From Leptospira yanagawae serovar Saopaulo str. Sao Paulo = ATCC 700523 (GTDB lineage Bacteria; Spirochaetota; Leptospiria; Leptospirales; Leptospiraceae): a stretch of DNA of 64,000 bases. The stretch spans positions 181,680 to 245,679 of the forward strand of contig NZ_AOGX02000013.1 in assembly GCF_000332475.2 (NCBI RefSeq), given 5' to 3'. Every line of letters starts with the position of its first letter. Position 1 is the stretch's first letter. The notes beneath the pieces are model-generated. The model worked only from the letters and a program-made list of their open reading frames with translations. It was not told the origin of the DNA and did not search any database. The translations under genes were made by a program, and so were the position numbers. Shown one piece after another: positions 35,353-43,867 of the stretch.

Positions 35353-37840
35353 ATCGATCCTTTTTGGTTTCCTTCTTTTTTTAGTAGGATCGCCGATTTT
35401 TGCCGTAAACATCCGAGCAAAACTGATCAATCCCAAAAAAGAAATCGCAGAAAAGAATTTGTCCGTTCTTATCTTTGAAACCAAAAAATTTGCACAAACT
35501 GACTCGGATGGGAATGTTACTTTAGAATTTCCATCAGCAGGTGAGTACACATTGCGTTTGTTACGCGATACAGGAATCCAAGAGATTAGGATTTCTGTTG
35601 GTTCTCAAGATGAAACAAGAACAATTTATACGGAAAAAAAATCCTCGGCACCTAAAACTGGAATTGTGGTGGAAGGAGAAAGGGAAAAAACCATAGCATC
35701 TCGTACAAAAGTAAGGTATGAAGAAATCAAACGGATGCCGGGAACTTTTGGGGAAGCGCTGAGAGCTTTGGAAACATTACCTGGTGTGATTCCCAATGTT
35801 GGTTTTGGTGGTGGTGCTAACGGAATCATCGTTCGTGGAGCTAATCCAAATGCAAATACCTACCTTTATGATGACTTACCAATCCTTTATCCATTTCACT
35901 TAGATGGACTAACTTCTGTGATCCATAACGACTTAATCAAATCTATTGATTTATATTCTGGTGCCTATCCAGCTAATTTCAATAATGCGACAGGTGGGAT
36001 CATTGAAATTGAAACGGTAGATTCTGTTCAAAAAACAAAAGGTGCCTTCCAAGTATCTTTATGGAACACAACGGCTTATGCCGCAACACCTACTTCAGGT
36101 GGGAAAGGATATTTGGCAATTGCGGGAAAATTAGGTTATCTAGACAAAACCTTGGGTGCCACTGGATTATTACCAGAAGGGATTCGTTTGCCTCGTTACA
36201 ACGATTCTCAAATTAAGTATGTTCATAACTTTACACCTGAACACCAAATTGCTTTTTATAACCTTACGGCTCAGGACAATTTTGCAATTGATATCCCAAA
36301 TAAACCCGCAAATGATCCTACTTCTTCTCAATTGGCATTGTTAGGTGGGGCAAAAGCAAGTTTTGGACAAAGTTTTAGAACGACAGCACTTCGTTATACG
36401 TGGATTCCTGGAGATAAATTTCAAAATCGTTTTACATTGATTAACTTCGACCCAATTGGTGAATACAATGTTGGAGTGGGAAGTATCCAAGGAAAACAAT
36501 ACCAAAGAGGAAGTTATGTGGGTGTCAGACAAGATGCCTACTGGACTGCGACAAAGTTTTTAAAAATTGATTTTGGAACGGAAGTTCGTCGTTTCTCCTT
36601 TAGAGATTATGGCACAGAGGTTGCCTTAAGGGATCCAACAAATCCTTCTCCAAACCCATATAACTCAGCGAACCCTGATTTCGTAGGTAGACCGATTAGC
36701 ATCCAAGGAAACTCGCCATATTACAACGCCTATACAACGTTACATTTCAAATTTGGTAACTTTTTATTTGAACCAGGGGCGAGATACGATTATGTGCAAG
36801 TGACAGGGAATGGAGCCCTCACTCCACGTGCCACAGCATCCTATACATTCCCTGAAGTTGGTAAAGGGCTTACCCTATATGGAAGTGGTGGTGATGTATC
36901 ACGTTTTCCTTTAACAACGAACTTTAACTCAGAAACGGGAAACCCCGATCTACGATTTGAACGTGCAAGAAAATTGAGTGCAGGGATTGACCAAAAGATC
37001 GACCAAGTATGGCAAATCAAAGCGGAAGTATTCAAAAATGAATTCAAAGATACCATCATTGATGACCCTTACGTATCCACACCTGTGGGACTCAACCCAG
37101 ACAAAGCGCAATGGTTACGCCAACCAATTGTAGCCAATCGTCCTCTCAACTATTCCAATCGTGCTACAGGATGGTCTCATGGATACGAGTTACTAATTCG
37201 TAAAAATGCAAGGCCCGGTACTCGAGATTGGTTTGGTTGGATTTCCTATACATGGTCACAGTCTTTTCAAAATTCCAACTTATACCAAGTTTACGAAGGT
37301 GACACAACTCAAGTCGGAGGGATTGAACGTAAAATTTTGGCAGCATACTTTCCAAACTCTGTGGAACAATTGGCTCCATGGGATAGAACCCACGTGGCAA
37401 ACGTGATTTATGGTTGGAGGATCAATGAAGGCTATCAAATTGGAACTAGATGGAGTTATCTAACTTCTATTCCTTCGAGACCAATCATCGGAGACGACGG
37501 TGGTCGTTTTTCCAACCCACTCAACGGTTTGACATATTGGAATCCAACCTACTCTAACAACCCTTATACGTCTGAGTATGGTTATGTAAAACGTGGAACA
37601 GATTTCCACCGATTGGACGTTCGATTTGATATCTTTGAAAACTATTCCTGGGGATACCTAAACTGGTATCTTGAAATCGTCAACGTTTACATGAGAAAAA
37701 ATAAAAACGGATTTGATTTTGATAATTCCAGACCATTTTCTGCAACAAACCCAAGAGAAAATGATACGTTTGGAACTTTAGAATTACCTGGCGGAACAGT
37801 AATTCCGTTCTTTAACATCGGTATGGAGGTTCACTTCTAA
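35324..37840 (+). CDS. TonB-dependent outer membrane receptor
   Basis: An 838-residue receptor. The signal peptide ends in SPIFA. An N-terminal carboxypeptidase-regulatory-like beta domain (about 27-105) precedes the plug domain (about 115-225), recognisable by EEIKRMPGTFGEALRALETL, GIIVRGANPNANTYLYDDLP and an ATGGIIEIET end. A 22-strand-type barrel follows, ending in the aromatic signature FFNIGMEVHF. The substrate is unknown. The extra N-terminal domain is the type seen in SusC-like and related receptors. It is followed directly by genes for a cysteine-rich lipoprotein, ExbB, ExbD and TonB, so the energising complex is supplied in the same operon. Confidence 0.92.
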   Translation: MKSANYKLNKSILFGFLLFLVGSPIFAVNIRAKLINPKKEIAEKNLSVLIFETKKFAQTDSDGNVTLEFPSAGEYTLRLLRDTGIQEIRISVGSQDETRTIYTEKKSSAPKTGIVVEGEREKTIASRTKVRYEEIKRMPGTFGEALRALETLPGVIPNVGFGGGANGIIVRGANPNANTYLYDDLPILYPFHLDGLTSVIHNDLIKSIDLYSGAYPANFNNATGGIIEIETVDSVQKTKGAFQVSLWNTTAYAATPTSGGKGYLAIAGKLGYLDKTLGATGLLPEGIRLPRYNDSQIKYVHNFTPEHQIAFYNLTAQDNFAIDIPNKPANDPTSSQLALLGGAKASFGQSFRTTALRYTWIPGDKFQNRFTLINFDPIGEYNVGVGSIQGKQYQRGSYVGVRQDAYWTATKFLKIDFGTEVRRFSFRDYGTEVALRDPTNPSPNPYNSANPDFVGRPISIQGNSPYYNAYTTLHFKFGNFLFEPGARYDYVQVTGNGALTPRATASYTFPEVGKGLTLYGSGGDVSRFPLTTNFNSETGNPDLRFERARKLSAGIDQKIDQVWQIKAEVFKNEFKDTIIDDPYVSTPVGLNPDKAQWLRQPIVANRPLNYSNRATGWSHGYELLIRKNARPGTRDWFGWISYTWSQSFQNSNLYQVYEGDTTQVGGIERKILAAYFPNSVEQLAPWDRTHVANVIYGWRINEGYQIGTRWSYLTSIPSRPIIGDDGGRFSNPLNGLTYWNPTYSNNPYTSEYGYVKRGTDFHRLDVRFDIFENYSWGYLNWYLEIVNVYMRKNKNGFDFDNSRPFSATNPRENDTFGTLELPGGTVIPFFNIGMEVHF

Positions 37841-38343
37841 TGCGATCCATTGTTAGTGTCATGTTATTATTATGTTTGTTTTCTTGTGAAGAAGGCAAAA
37901 AATTTGAAGATTCATACAACCAAGCATTGATTTTGCAGTATTTAGTAACTCCAAACAATCCTCAAGAATCATGTGAATCGATCATAACAAATAAAGATTT
38001 GTGTTTTCAATCGTATTACCAAGCAACAGGTGGAAGTTTTACAGCAACAACAGCAACTGTTAAAACACAAACATGCCAAGTTTTAATTTCAAGTGCATTG
38101 TATCGAAATATGTCGTCCATTGCACAAACATGTTCGTTTAACTGCCAAGCTTCTGATTGGAAAACCAAAACCGATGTTGGTACTTGCAGAGAATCAACAC
38201 CAACTGCGTTAGTGGAAGCAAGTGTGAACAATCCATCTGTGATTTCATGTTTGCGGTCTTGTTTTGCAACCACCAACAATCAGATTTCTAATGAACAGAT
38301 ACCATCATATCTATTTTTTAATATAATTCAAGAAGGAGAATAA
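37840..38343 (+). CDS. Cysteine-rich lipoprotein
   Basis: A 167-residue protein whose start overlaps the receptor stop (TAATG). The signal peptide ends in LFSC (cysteine 16). The mature protein has eight further cysteines spread along it (in SCES, DLCF, TCQV, TCSF, NCQA, TCRE, SCLR and SCFA), enough for four disulfides. The rest is polar (Ser, Thr, Asn, Gln). The position between the receptor and ExbB suggests a partner of the receptor, for example a surface or periplasmic substrate-binding protein. I do not recognise the family, so this is inference. Confidence 0.75.
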   Translation: MRSIVSVMLLLCLFSCEEGKKFEDSYNQALILQYLVTPNNPQESCESIITNKDLCFQSYYQATGGSFTATTATVKTQTCQVLISSALYRNMSSIAQTCSFNCQASDWKTKTDVGTCRESTPTALVEASVNNPSVISCLRSCFATTNNQISNEQIPSYLFFNIIQEGE

Positions 38344-38344
38344 A

Positions 38345-38959
38345 ATGCAAGAATATGTAGAATTTGGTGAGGAATTGGTTTTTATTGCAATGGGAGTTGC
38401 GAGTGTCGTGGCTTTGGCAGTGTTTGCAGAAAGACTGATATACTATAAAAAATCTTTAGGCAAAAAGAACGAAGATTATTTAACAGAAGTTAGAAACTCA
38501 TTACAAGAAGAACCAGAAATTCACTGGAAAACAGACGTTGGTGAAGAATCAATTTACAATCGATTCATTCAATTTGCGTTAAGACAACTCAAACTTGGTA
38601 GAAAAGGTTTGGATGAAAGTTTAGAAGGTCAAATTCTATCAGAAAAATTAGAATTAGAAAAACGATTACCGATATTAAACACATTAGGTAACAACGCACC
38701 CTTCATTGGTCTATTGGGAACAGTCCTTGGTGTCATCAAAGCTTTTTATGGTTTGGGTACTCTTGGAAGTTCTGGTGCAGAGGTGGTGATGCGTTCTATT
38801 TCAACTGCCCTCCTTGCTACCGCTGCTGGTCTTGCCGTCGCAATTCCTGTAGTTATGGCAAATAACTATTTTTCTAGAAAAGCAAAAGTCATCCTACAAA
38901 ACTTAGAAATTCTGAAAAAAGAACTACTCTCTTACCAAATGAATAAGACAAAGGTATAA
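38345..38959 (+). CDS. exbB: ExbB/TolQ-family proton channel subunit
   Basis: A 204-residue inner-membrane protein of the MotA/TolQ/ExbB superfamily. Three helices are visible: at the N-terminus (VFIAMGVASVVALAVFAERL), and two late ones around LGNNAPFIGLLGTVLGVIKAF and STALLATAAGLAVAIPVVMANNYF. The second and third carry the family signatures GLLGTVLG and TALxATAAGLxxAIP. An AAGGAGAAT site precedes the ATG. With ExbD and TonB it converts the proton gradient to work at the TonB-dependent receptor encoded two genes upstream. Two bases separate it from exbD. Confidence 0.93.
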   Translation: MQEYVEFGEELVFIAMGVASVVALAVFAERLIYYKKSLGKKNEDYLTEVRNSLQEEPEIHWKTDVGEESIYNRFIQFALRQLKLGRKGLDESLEGQILSEKLELEKRLPILNTLGNNAPFIGLLGTVLGVIKAFYGLGTLGSSGAEVVMRSISTALLATAAGLAVAIPVVMANNYFSRKAKVILQNLEILKKELLSYQMNKTKV

Positions 38960-38961
38960 AT

Positions 38962-39363
38962 ATGGCTGGAGCATCTGGATCACAAGACGAAGAAATTGGA
39001 AGTATTAACATCACACCGATGGTGGATGTAATTTTAGTACTTCTCGTTATCTTTATGGTAACGGCAAACTTTTTGAAAAAAGAAAGTTTAAATATCAATT
39101 TACCAAAAGTACAAGCGGCGGATCCAAACGTAGCTGAGTCGGTTCAAGTTGCACTAACGAAAACTGGTGCAATCTTGTTGGAAGGTAAAGACACTGATAT
39201 CACTGGACTCGTTCGCAATTTGGAAAGAGAAGCCAAAATCAGGCCTAACATGCGTTTGACTCTTTCTGCCGATGAAAGTTTACCTTATGGAAAAATTACG
39301 GAGCTGATGGGAATCATCCGAAAAGCCGGAGTGACAAAAATAGCCCTCAGTGTGAAAAAATGA
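38962..39363 (+). CDS. exbD: ExbD/TolR-family biopolymer transport protein
   Basis: A 133-residue protein with a single N-terminal helix. The essential aspartate is D22 in INITPMVDVILVLLVIFMV. The periplasmic domain follows and includes the LTKTGAILLEGKD strand and the LTLSADESLPYGKITELM block. It forms the channel complex with ExbB. The gene lies between exbB and tonB; its stop overlaps the tonB start by 4 bases (ATGA), so the three are coupled. Confidence 0.94.
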   Translation: MAGASGSQDEEIGSINITPMVDVILVLLVIFMVTANFLKKESLNINLPKVQAADPNVAESVQVALTKTGAILLEGKDTDITGLVRNLEREAKIRPNMRLTLSADESLPYGKITELMGIIRKAGVTKIALSVKK

Positions 39364-40013
39364 AGCGTTTCTCAGACTTACTTCAGCAATTAAAAACTTC
39401 TATCAACCAAAATCGAGAACGAGTATTTCATATTTGTTTGATTGGAAGTTTGTTCATCCATACGGCGACTTATGCGGGGTATCGCATCAGCCAATTACGT
39501 GGTGAAGAAATTGTGGAAGAATCTAACTTTGAAGATGTGGATGTCAATTTCGAAGAAATCCCACCAGAACTTATCGGAGGGACTTCATCTCCTGCTCCAA
39601 TTGAAAAACAAGAATGGGTGGAAGGTAGTAACAAGGACAAAGCAGACGAACCTGACAACTCTGATATCAATCCAAATCAATTGTCTGGAAATGGAACCGA
39701 TAAAGACGGATATCTTTTTTCGTTTAACGGCGATAAGATGCCAACTGCCATCATCGACTTTGACTTAAAAGAATATTTTCCTCCTCAAGCAAAAGCTGCC
39801 AATATTATGGAAAAACAAGTAGTACTTCTTGTTCAAGTCAATGAAGATGGAAGTTTACAATCAGCGAAAATCGTTTCTGGAAGAGCTGGGTATGGTTTTG
39901 ATGAAGCAGCGATGAAACTCATCAAACGTGTTCGATTTAGCCCAGGTTATGTGCAGGGCCAACCTAAAAAAATGGCACACCGTTTACCTATCACCTTCTC
40001 TCTTGAAGACTAA
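39360..40013 (+). CDS. tonB: TonB-family energy transducer
   Basis: A 217-residue protein with an N-terminal membrane anchor (VFHICLIGSLFIHTATYAGY) and a C-terminal TonB domain: VVLLVQVNEDGSLQSAKIVSG, then GFDEAAMKLIKRVRFSPGY. The central linker is short and acidic (about residues 50-115) instead of the long Pro/Lys-rich linker of E. coli TonB. That may limit reach or restrict it to the receptor of this operon. It links ExbBD to the receptor plug. Confidence 0.92.
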   Translation: MKRFSDLLQQLKTSINQNRERVFHICLIGSLFIHTATYAGYRISQLRGEEIVEESNFEDVDVNFEEIPPELIGGTSSPAPIEKQEWVEGSNKDKADEPDNSDINPNQLSGNGTDKDGYLFSFNGDKMPTAIIDFDLKEYFPPQAKAANIMEKQVVLLVQVNEDGSLQSAKIVSGRAGYGFDEAAMKLIKRVRFSPGYVQGQPKKMAHRLPITFSLED

Positions 40014-40016
40014 ACA

Positions 40017-41930
40017 ATGGGTGTCGCAATCAGCAGATTTTTAGAGAAACCATATCTTTCAATCTGCTTATTGTTTTTAATCACTGTTGTTTCAATTACT
40101 TCATACGTTTATTCTATTTTCAAACCCAAAGACAGTTCTATCTCTGAGTATTATCTCTCCGAAAATGCAGAATACTTCGTTGGTGATATCCCAAAAGATG
40201 ACACAGGGAAAATTGATTTCCAGAAAATGCACAAAGTACATTGGTTATCGTCCTCTGGGTGGATCAATGATGATGAATTCAAACGCATTACAGATTCCGA
40301 ATATATTTGGCTAAGATCCAAAGCTTTTTCAGAAGTAGAAAATGAAGATTTACATTTTTTATTAGAACATGCAGGTTTAAACATAGAAATATTCAATGAA
40401 AATGGAGATACCATTTTTAAGTATGGAGAATTTTCTGATCCAAAATATTTACCCAATATCTTCCAATCCAAATTTTCATGGGTAAAAATTCCAAACGATG
40501 GTTCAAAGTTTTATTATTTGAGATTGTTTCACAAAAAAGGTATTTTGTTTTCAATTACCATTATTGAAAATTTAATCGGAAAACAAACCGCTTTGTATCG
40601 TGAAATCGCCTTAAAAAACGTAACGGCGATATTTTTTCATTCCTTCTTTTTGATGATTGGTATCATTTGTGCATTTGTTTATTTCATTGAGTATAAAAAA
40701 CAATACAATATCCTTTTGGATTTCTCTTCATTTTCATTATGTTTTGGAATTCTTGGATTAACATCAAACGAATTCATTCGTTATCTTTTCACAAACACGC
40801 AGACTTTATACATTCTTTCCATCATAGCTTCAAATTTTGTCTTTATACCAATGTTATCTGGCGTAAGACGACTTTTTGGAAGTGGATCTTTCCGTGTTTT
40901 AGATATATTAATTTATGGCGATGTGGTCATTTGTTCGCTCACAACAATTTTAGTTTTCTCATTACCTTTTTCCGATATTTCACATAGTTTACTGATCAGC
41001 ACACGAAGTTTTTTCATTCTATTCAATTTACTAAACATCATCGGTCCTATTTTTATTACCTATGAATCTTGGAAAAAAGGAAACAAAGAAGCGTTTGGTC
41101 ACTTTATAGGGTTTAGCATAACCCTTGTACTGGTGATCTTAGAAATCATAATGGCCATCAAATACAATGACACTACACCAACAGGAATTGTATTTTGGGG
41201 CGTTTTATTTGGTGTTATTTCACAAGGTTTTGCCTTAGAACGAATGTTATTTACTGAAAGACAAAAGGCCTTATTATACAAAGAAGATTTGTTAAAAGCT
41301 GAAAAAACTCTCAAGGAAAGCCAACTCAAAACTCTTCAAACAAAGATGAATCCTCATTATTTGTTTAATTCCTTAAATACTATCCATGCTTTGCACAAAA
41401 TTAAACCAGAGTTAATAGGTGATGCAATCATGAGCCTTGCAAATAACTATCGTTTTATTTCCGATAGGACCGATCGAGATTGGATTCCATTTGAAGAAGA
41501 ATGGAGTTTCTTAGAGGACTATTTACATTTACAAAAACTTAGATTTTATGACACCATTCAAATTGATTTCAAAAAATCTGGTGATTTTTCAAATGTAGTT
41601 TTACCGCCACTCTTGTTACAACCCATCATTGAAAATTCTTTCAAACATGGTTTTCGCGGTTCAAGTGAAGGCCAGTTACAATTATTCATTCATGCGAAGA
41701 TGATTAAAGACTCAGTATTTAGTTTTGTTGTTTATGACAATGGAACAGGAATTCCCGAAGACCTGATTTCTGATAAACAAAAGTTAATGAGTAGGTCTCT
41801 TGGGAACATTAAAGAAAGACTAAAAAATCTTTATTCCGAATTTCAGTTTGATATTACTAGAAATTACCCGGAAGGTACACGTACCGAAATTGAAATTATT
41901 TTAACTTCTAAGGTTTTACCAACAACCTAA
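40017..41930 (+). CDS. LytS-type sensor histidine kinase with 7TM-DISM-like module
   Basis: A 637-residue membrane kinase. An N-terminal helix (ICLLFLITVVSITSYVYSI), a periplasmic domain (about 40-195) and about seven helices (about 205-410) precede a His_kinase domain with phospho-acceptor H447 in MNPHYLFNSLNTIHAL. The ATPase domain has PPLLLQPIIENSFKHGF and YDNGTGIPEDL. This class pairs with LytTR regulators, and the only one in the window is at 33369, at the other end of the same gene cluster. The gene starts 3 bases after tonB. The 3' end overlaps the convergent SCO1 gene by 23 bases. Confidence 0.9.
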   Translation: MGVAISRFLEKPYLSICLLFLITVVSITSYVYSIFKPKDSSISEYYLSENAEYFVGDIPKDDTGKIDFQKMHKVHWLSSSGWINDDEFKRITDSEYIWLRSKAFSEVENEDLHFLLEHAGLNIEIFNENGDTIFKYGEFSDPKYLPNIFQSKFSWVKIPNDGSKFYYLRLFHKKGILFSITIIENLIGKQTALYREIALKNVTAIFFHSFFLMIGIICAFVYFIEYKKQYNILLDFSSFSLCFGILGLTSNEFIRYLFTNTQTLYILSIIASNFVFIPMLSGVRRLFGSGSFRVLDILIYGDVVICSLTTILVFSLPFSDISHSLLISTRSFFILFNLLNIIGPIFITYESWKKGNKEAFGHFIGFSITLVLVILEIIMAIKYNDTTPTGIVFWGVLFGVISQGFALERMLFTERQKALLYKEDLLKAEKTLKESQLKTLQTKMNPHYLFNSLNTIHALHKIKPELIGDAIMSLANNYRFISDRTDRDWIPFEEEWSFLEDYLHLQKLRFYDTIQIDFKKSGDFSNVVLPPLLLQPIIENSFKHGFRGSSEGQLQLFIHAKMIKDSVFSFVVYDNGTGIPEDLISDKQKLMSRSLGNIKERLKNLYSEFQFDITRNYPEGTRTEIEIILTSKVLPTT

Positions 41931-42462
41931 GCTCTGTTGCTAAAGTATTTGCCGAAACTCCACCAGGAAATGTTTTTAGAGAATTTTGATTCTCATCTAA
42001 TACATAAATAAAATTGGAATGATCGATTCGATACGAATTCCCTTCTCCTACTTTTTCCCTCACAATACCAAACATTTTTGTGAGTAAAACTAGGCTTGCG
42101 ACGTTTGGCGATAGTGCAGTTAGATTTTTACTTGGAAAATTTTGAACGTATTTTTCTAAAGTAGCAGGAGAATCCCGATCCGGATCTAATGTAATGAATA
42201 CGAATTGAAAGTTTTTTGCTTTTTCTCCTAAAATAAGTGAAGCCCTTCCAAAATTTGTTAAAGCAAGTGGACACATATCCGGACAATGTGAAAATCCAAA
42301 ATATAACACCGATTTTTTTTCTTTCCAAAACTTTGGATCCAAACTCATTCCATTTGGCAAAACAAAACCCAATTGATTCCAAGTTTCCTGATTGATGTTT
42401 GTTTTAGAACTACATCCTAGAAATGACAATAAGGTTATAAACAGTATTAAAAATATTTTCAT
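41908..42462 (-). CDS. SCO1/SenC-family copper-binding lipoprotein
   Basis: A 184-residue lipoprotein (lipobox SFLGC, cysteine 17) of the thioredoxin fold. The copper-binding motif CPDMC is at 60-64 (CxxxC in the family) with the distal ligand H148 in YRIDHSNF. SCO proteins deliver copper to cuproenzymes or act as thiol reductases. It starts at the ATG at 42462, 2 bases after the stop of the multicopper oxidase. A longer frame back to 42483 is rejected because the signal peptide begins here. It is the last gene of the copper-type operon. Confidence 0.92.
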   Translation of the reverse strand: MKIFLILFITLLSFLGCSSKTNINQETWNQLGFVLPNGMSLDPKFWKEKKSVLYFGFSHCPDMCPLALTNFGRASLILGEKAKNFQFVFITLDPDRDSPATLEKYVQNFPSKNLTALSPNVASLVLLTKMFGIVREKVGEGNSYRIDHSNFIYVLDENQNSLKTFPGGVSANTLATELRLLVKP

Positions 42463-42464
42463 TG

Positions 42465-43529
42465 TTATACGGCAACTATCCAACCCATACCACCATTTTC
42501 TGCCATATGTGTTTGATGTGGGTGAAACATATACCGTCCTTTTTTTCGTAGTACAAACTCAATCACAACACGTTCAGTTTGGCCAATTGTAACAACATCC
42601 GAATGGCCATCAGGGATGATAGTACCAAGGCTTCGAATGATATCAAAGGTTTGTGCATGTAAATGAAATGTCATCACAGGTTCCCTTTCCATCATATTTT
42701 GAATGTAAAACCGAACTCGTTCCCCAACAGGTACTTTCATTGGATAACGATCATAAATTCCTGCGATTCCGTTCCATGTATAATAGTCATTTTTGCCTTG
42801 GCCTTTTGTATCCCATCCAGAGAAAGTAAGGACAAATTCATGAGCAGGTTTTCTTTTTACAGGAGGATCTACGAGGAGTGCACCATACAAACCTTTGGCG
42901 GTGTGAACCATAAGAGGAGGAATGTGACAGTGATAGGGATGTAAACCGATAGGACCTGCTTCAATTTCATAAGTCCTTTCTCCAAACGCTGGAATTGGTT
43001 CCCAACCGTCTTCTAATGGATCATGGGTTCCATGAAAATGTAAGGAATGGGGGTCCGGGCTAGAATTTTTTACATGGATCCTTAATCGATCACCTAGATT
43101 GGCACGTAAGATTGGTCCAGGCACAACACCATCAAACGTCCAAGCTTGGTAATTCACATTATGAGCAATATTGACACTTAAAGGAAATAAATTTAACTGG
43201 AACTCTTTTGTTTTGCTTTTCGTATTATTATAATTAGGTGGGAAATAGAATCGATTCGTATACTCTTCTTTTATAAAAAAAGGAGGATGTGCCATACTTC
43301 CGTAAGTATTTGTTCCTCTTAAGCTCCCTCCAGCTCCAATTGAATTTTGGTAATTGTCACCTATGGTAGGTGTTGTCACAACACCGAAATTGGTCGTAGT
43401 AGAGGATGGATCAGAAGGTCCACAAATATCATTGGTTCTCTTGGAATTAAAACCTATGGAACCAAAAATTGATCCCACAAACCCCATCACTCCAAAACCA
43501 ATGGTAGTTAAAAAACTTTTCCGATCCAT
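42465..43529 (-). CDS. Two-domain multicopper oxidase
   Basis: A 354-residue exported cupredoxin-type oxidase. I start at the ATG at 43529, which has an AAAAAGGAAAA site, and not at the longer frame from 43574. The N-terminus (MDRKSFLTTIGFGVMGF) is a signal or membrane anchor. Copper ligands are visible: H164 and H166 in LHFHG, a type-1-like set H197, C201, H202 and M207 in HPYHCHIPPLM, then H289 and H291 in TFHLHAQTF, and H336, H338 and H341 in FHPHQTHM. The last block has Pro in place of the Cys of ordinary HCH motifs. So the type-1 site is in domain 1 only. The substrate is unknown; laccase, nitrite reductase and cuprous oxidase are all possible. Confidence 0.85.
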   Translation of the reverse strand: MDRKSFLTTIGFGVMGFVGSIFGSIGFNSKRTNDICGPSDPSSTTTNFGVVTTPTIGDNYQNSIGAGGSLRGTNTYGSMAHPPFFIKEEYTNRFYFPPNYNNTKSKTKEFQLNLFPLSVNIAHNVNYQAWTFDGVVPGPILRANLGDRLRIHVKNSSPDPHSLHFHGTHDPLEDGWEPIPAFGERTYEIEAGPIGLHPYHCHIPPLMVHTAKGLYGALLVDPPVKRKPAHEFVLTFSGWDTKGQGKNDYYTWNGIAGIYDRYPMKVPVGERVRFYIQNMMEREPVMTFHLHAQTFDIIRSLGTIIPDGHSDVVTIGQTERVVIEFVLRKKGRYMFHPHQTHMAENGGMGWIVAV

Positions 43530-43543
43530 CGACTTTTTCCTTT

Positions 43544-43855
43544 TTAGATGTGAGAGATCAGACTTAAGATCCAAACTAGGATTAATACGGCAAATCCACT
43601 ACCTACCGCAATCTGTTTGAATTTTTTTTCATACTCTGTATCTGCAATTAGTAAATACAAAGCTGGACCAAGGACAGGTACTACAAGGATGACTAACGAC
43701 CAAACTACTTGTTTGATTGTGGTCAGATCATTTCGTTTAGATAATCCAAACAAAGCGATTGGTGCCCATACCATTGTTAACACAAAAGGTAAGTAATATG
43801 CATACGATCCAATAAAATAAGTCCAAAAACTTGGGTTTGCAAAATTTGTTTCCAT
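43544..43855 (-). CDS. Small membrane protein resembling the PLDc_N anchor
   Basis: A 103-residue protein with three predicted helices: YAYYLPFVLTMVWAPIALFGL, then VVWSLVILVVPVLGPALYLLI, and SGFAVLILVWILSLI at the C-terminus. The second helix matches the phospholipase D N-terminal (PLDc_N) type. The same three-helix layout, with similar spacing, forms the C-terminus of the preceding fusion protein (45841). It lies between the fusion and the multicopper oxidase, 12 bases and 14 bases from each, and must belong to the same operon. The function is unknown. Confidence 0.75.
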   Translation of the reverse strand: METNFANPSFWTYFIGSYAYYLPFVLTMVWAPIALFGLSKRNDLTTIKQVVWSLVILVVPVLGPALYLLIADTEYEKKFKQIAVGSGFAVLILVWILSLISHI

Positions 43856-43867
43856 ATATAACTCCTA

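Noticed and set aside
42041..42400. A possible NosZ or cytochrome oxidase gene near SCO1
   Set aside because: Searched by eye on both strands around 41.9-45.9 kb; only SCO1, the multicopper oxidase, the small membrane protein and the fusion are present.
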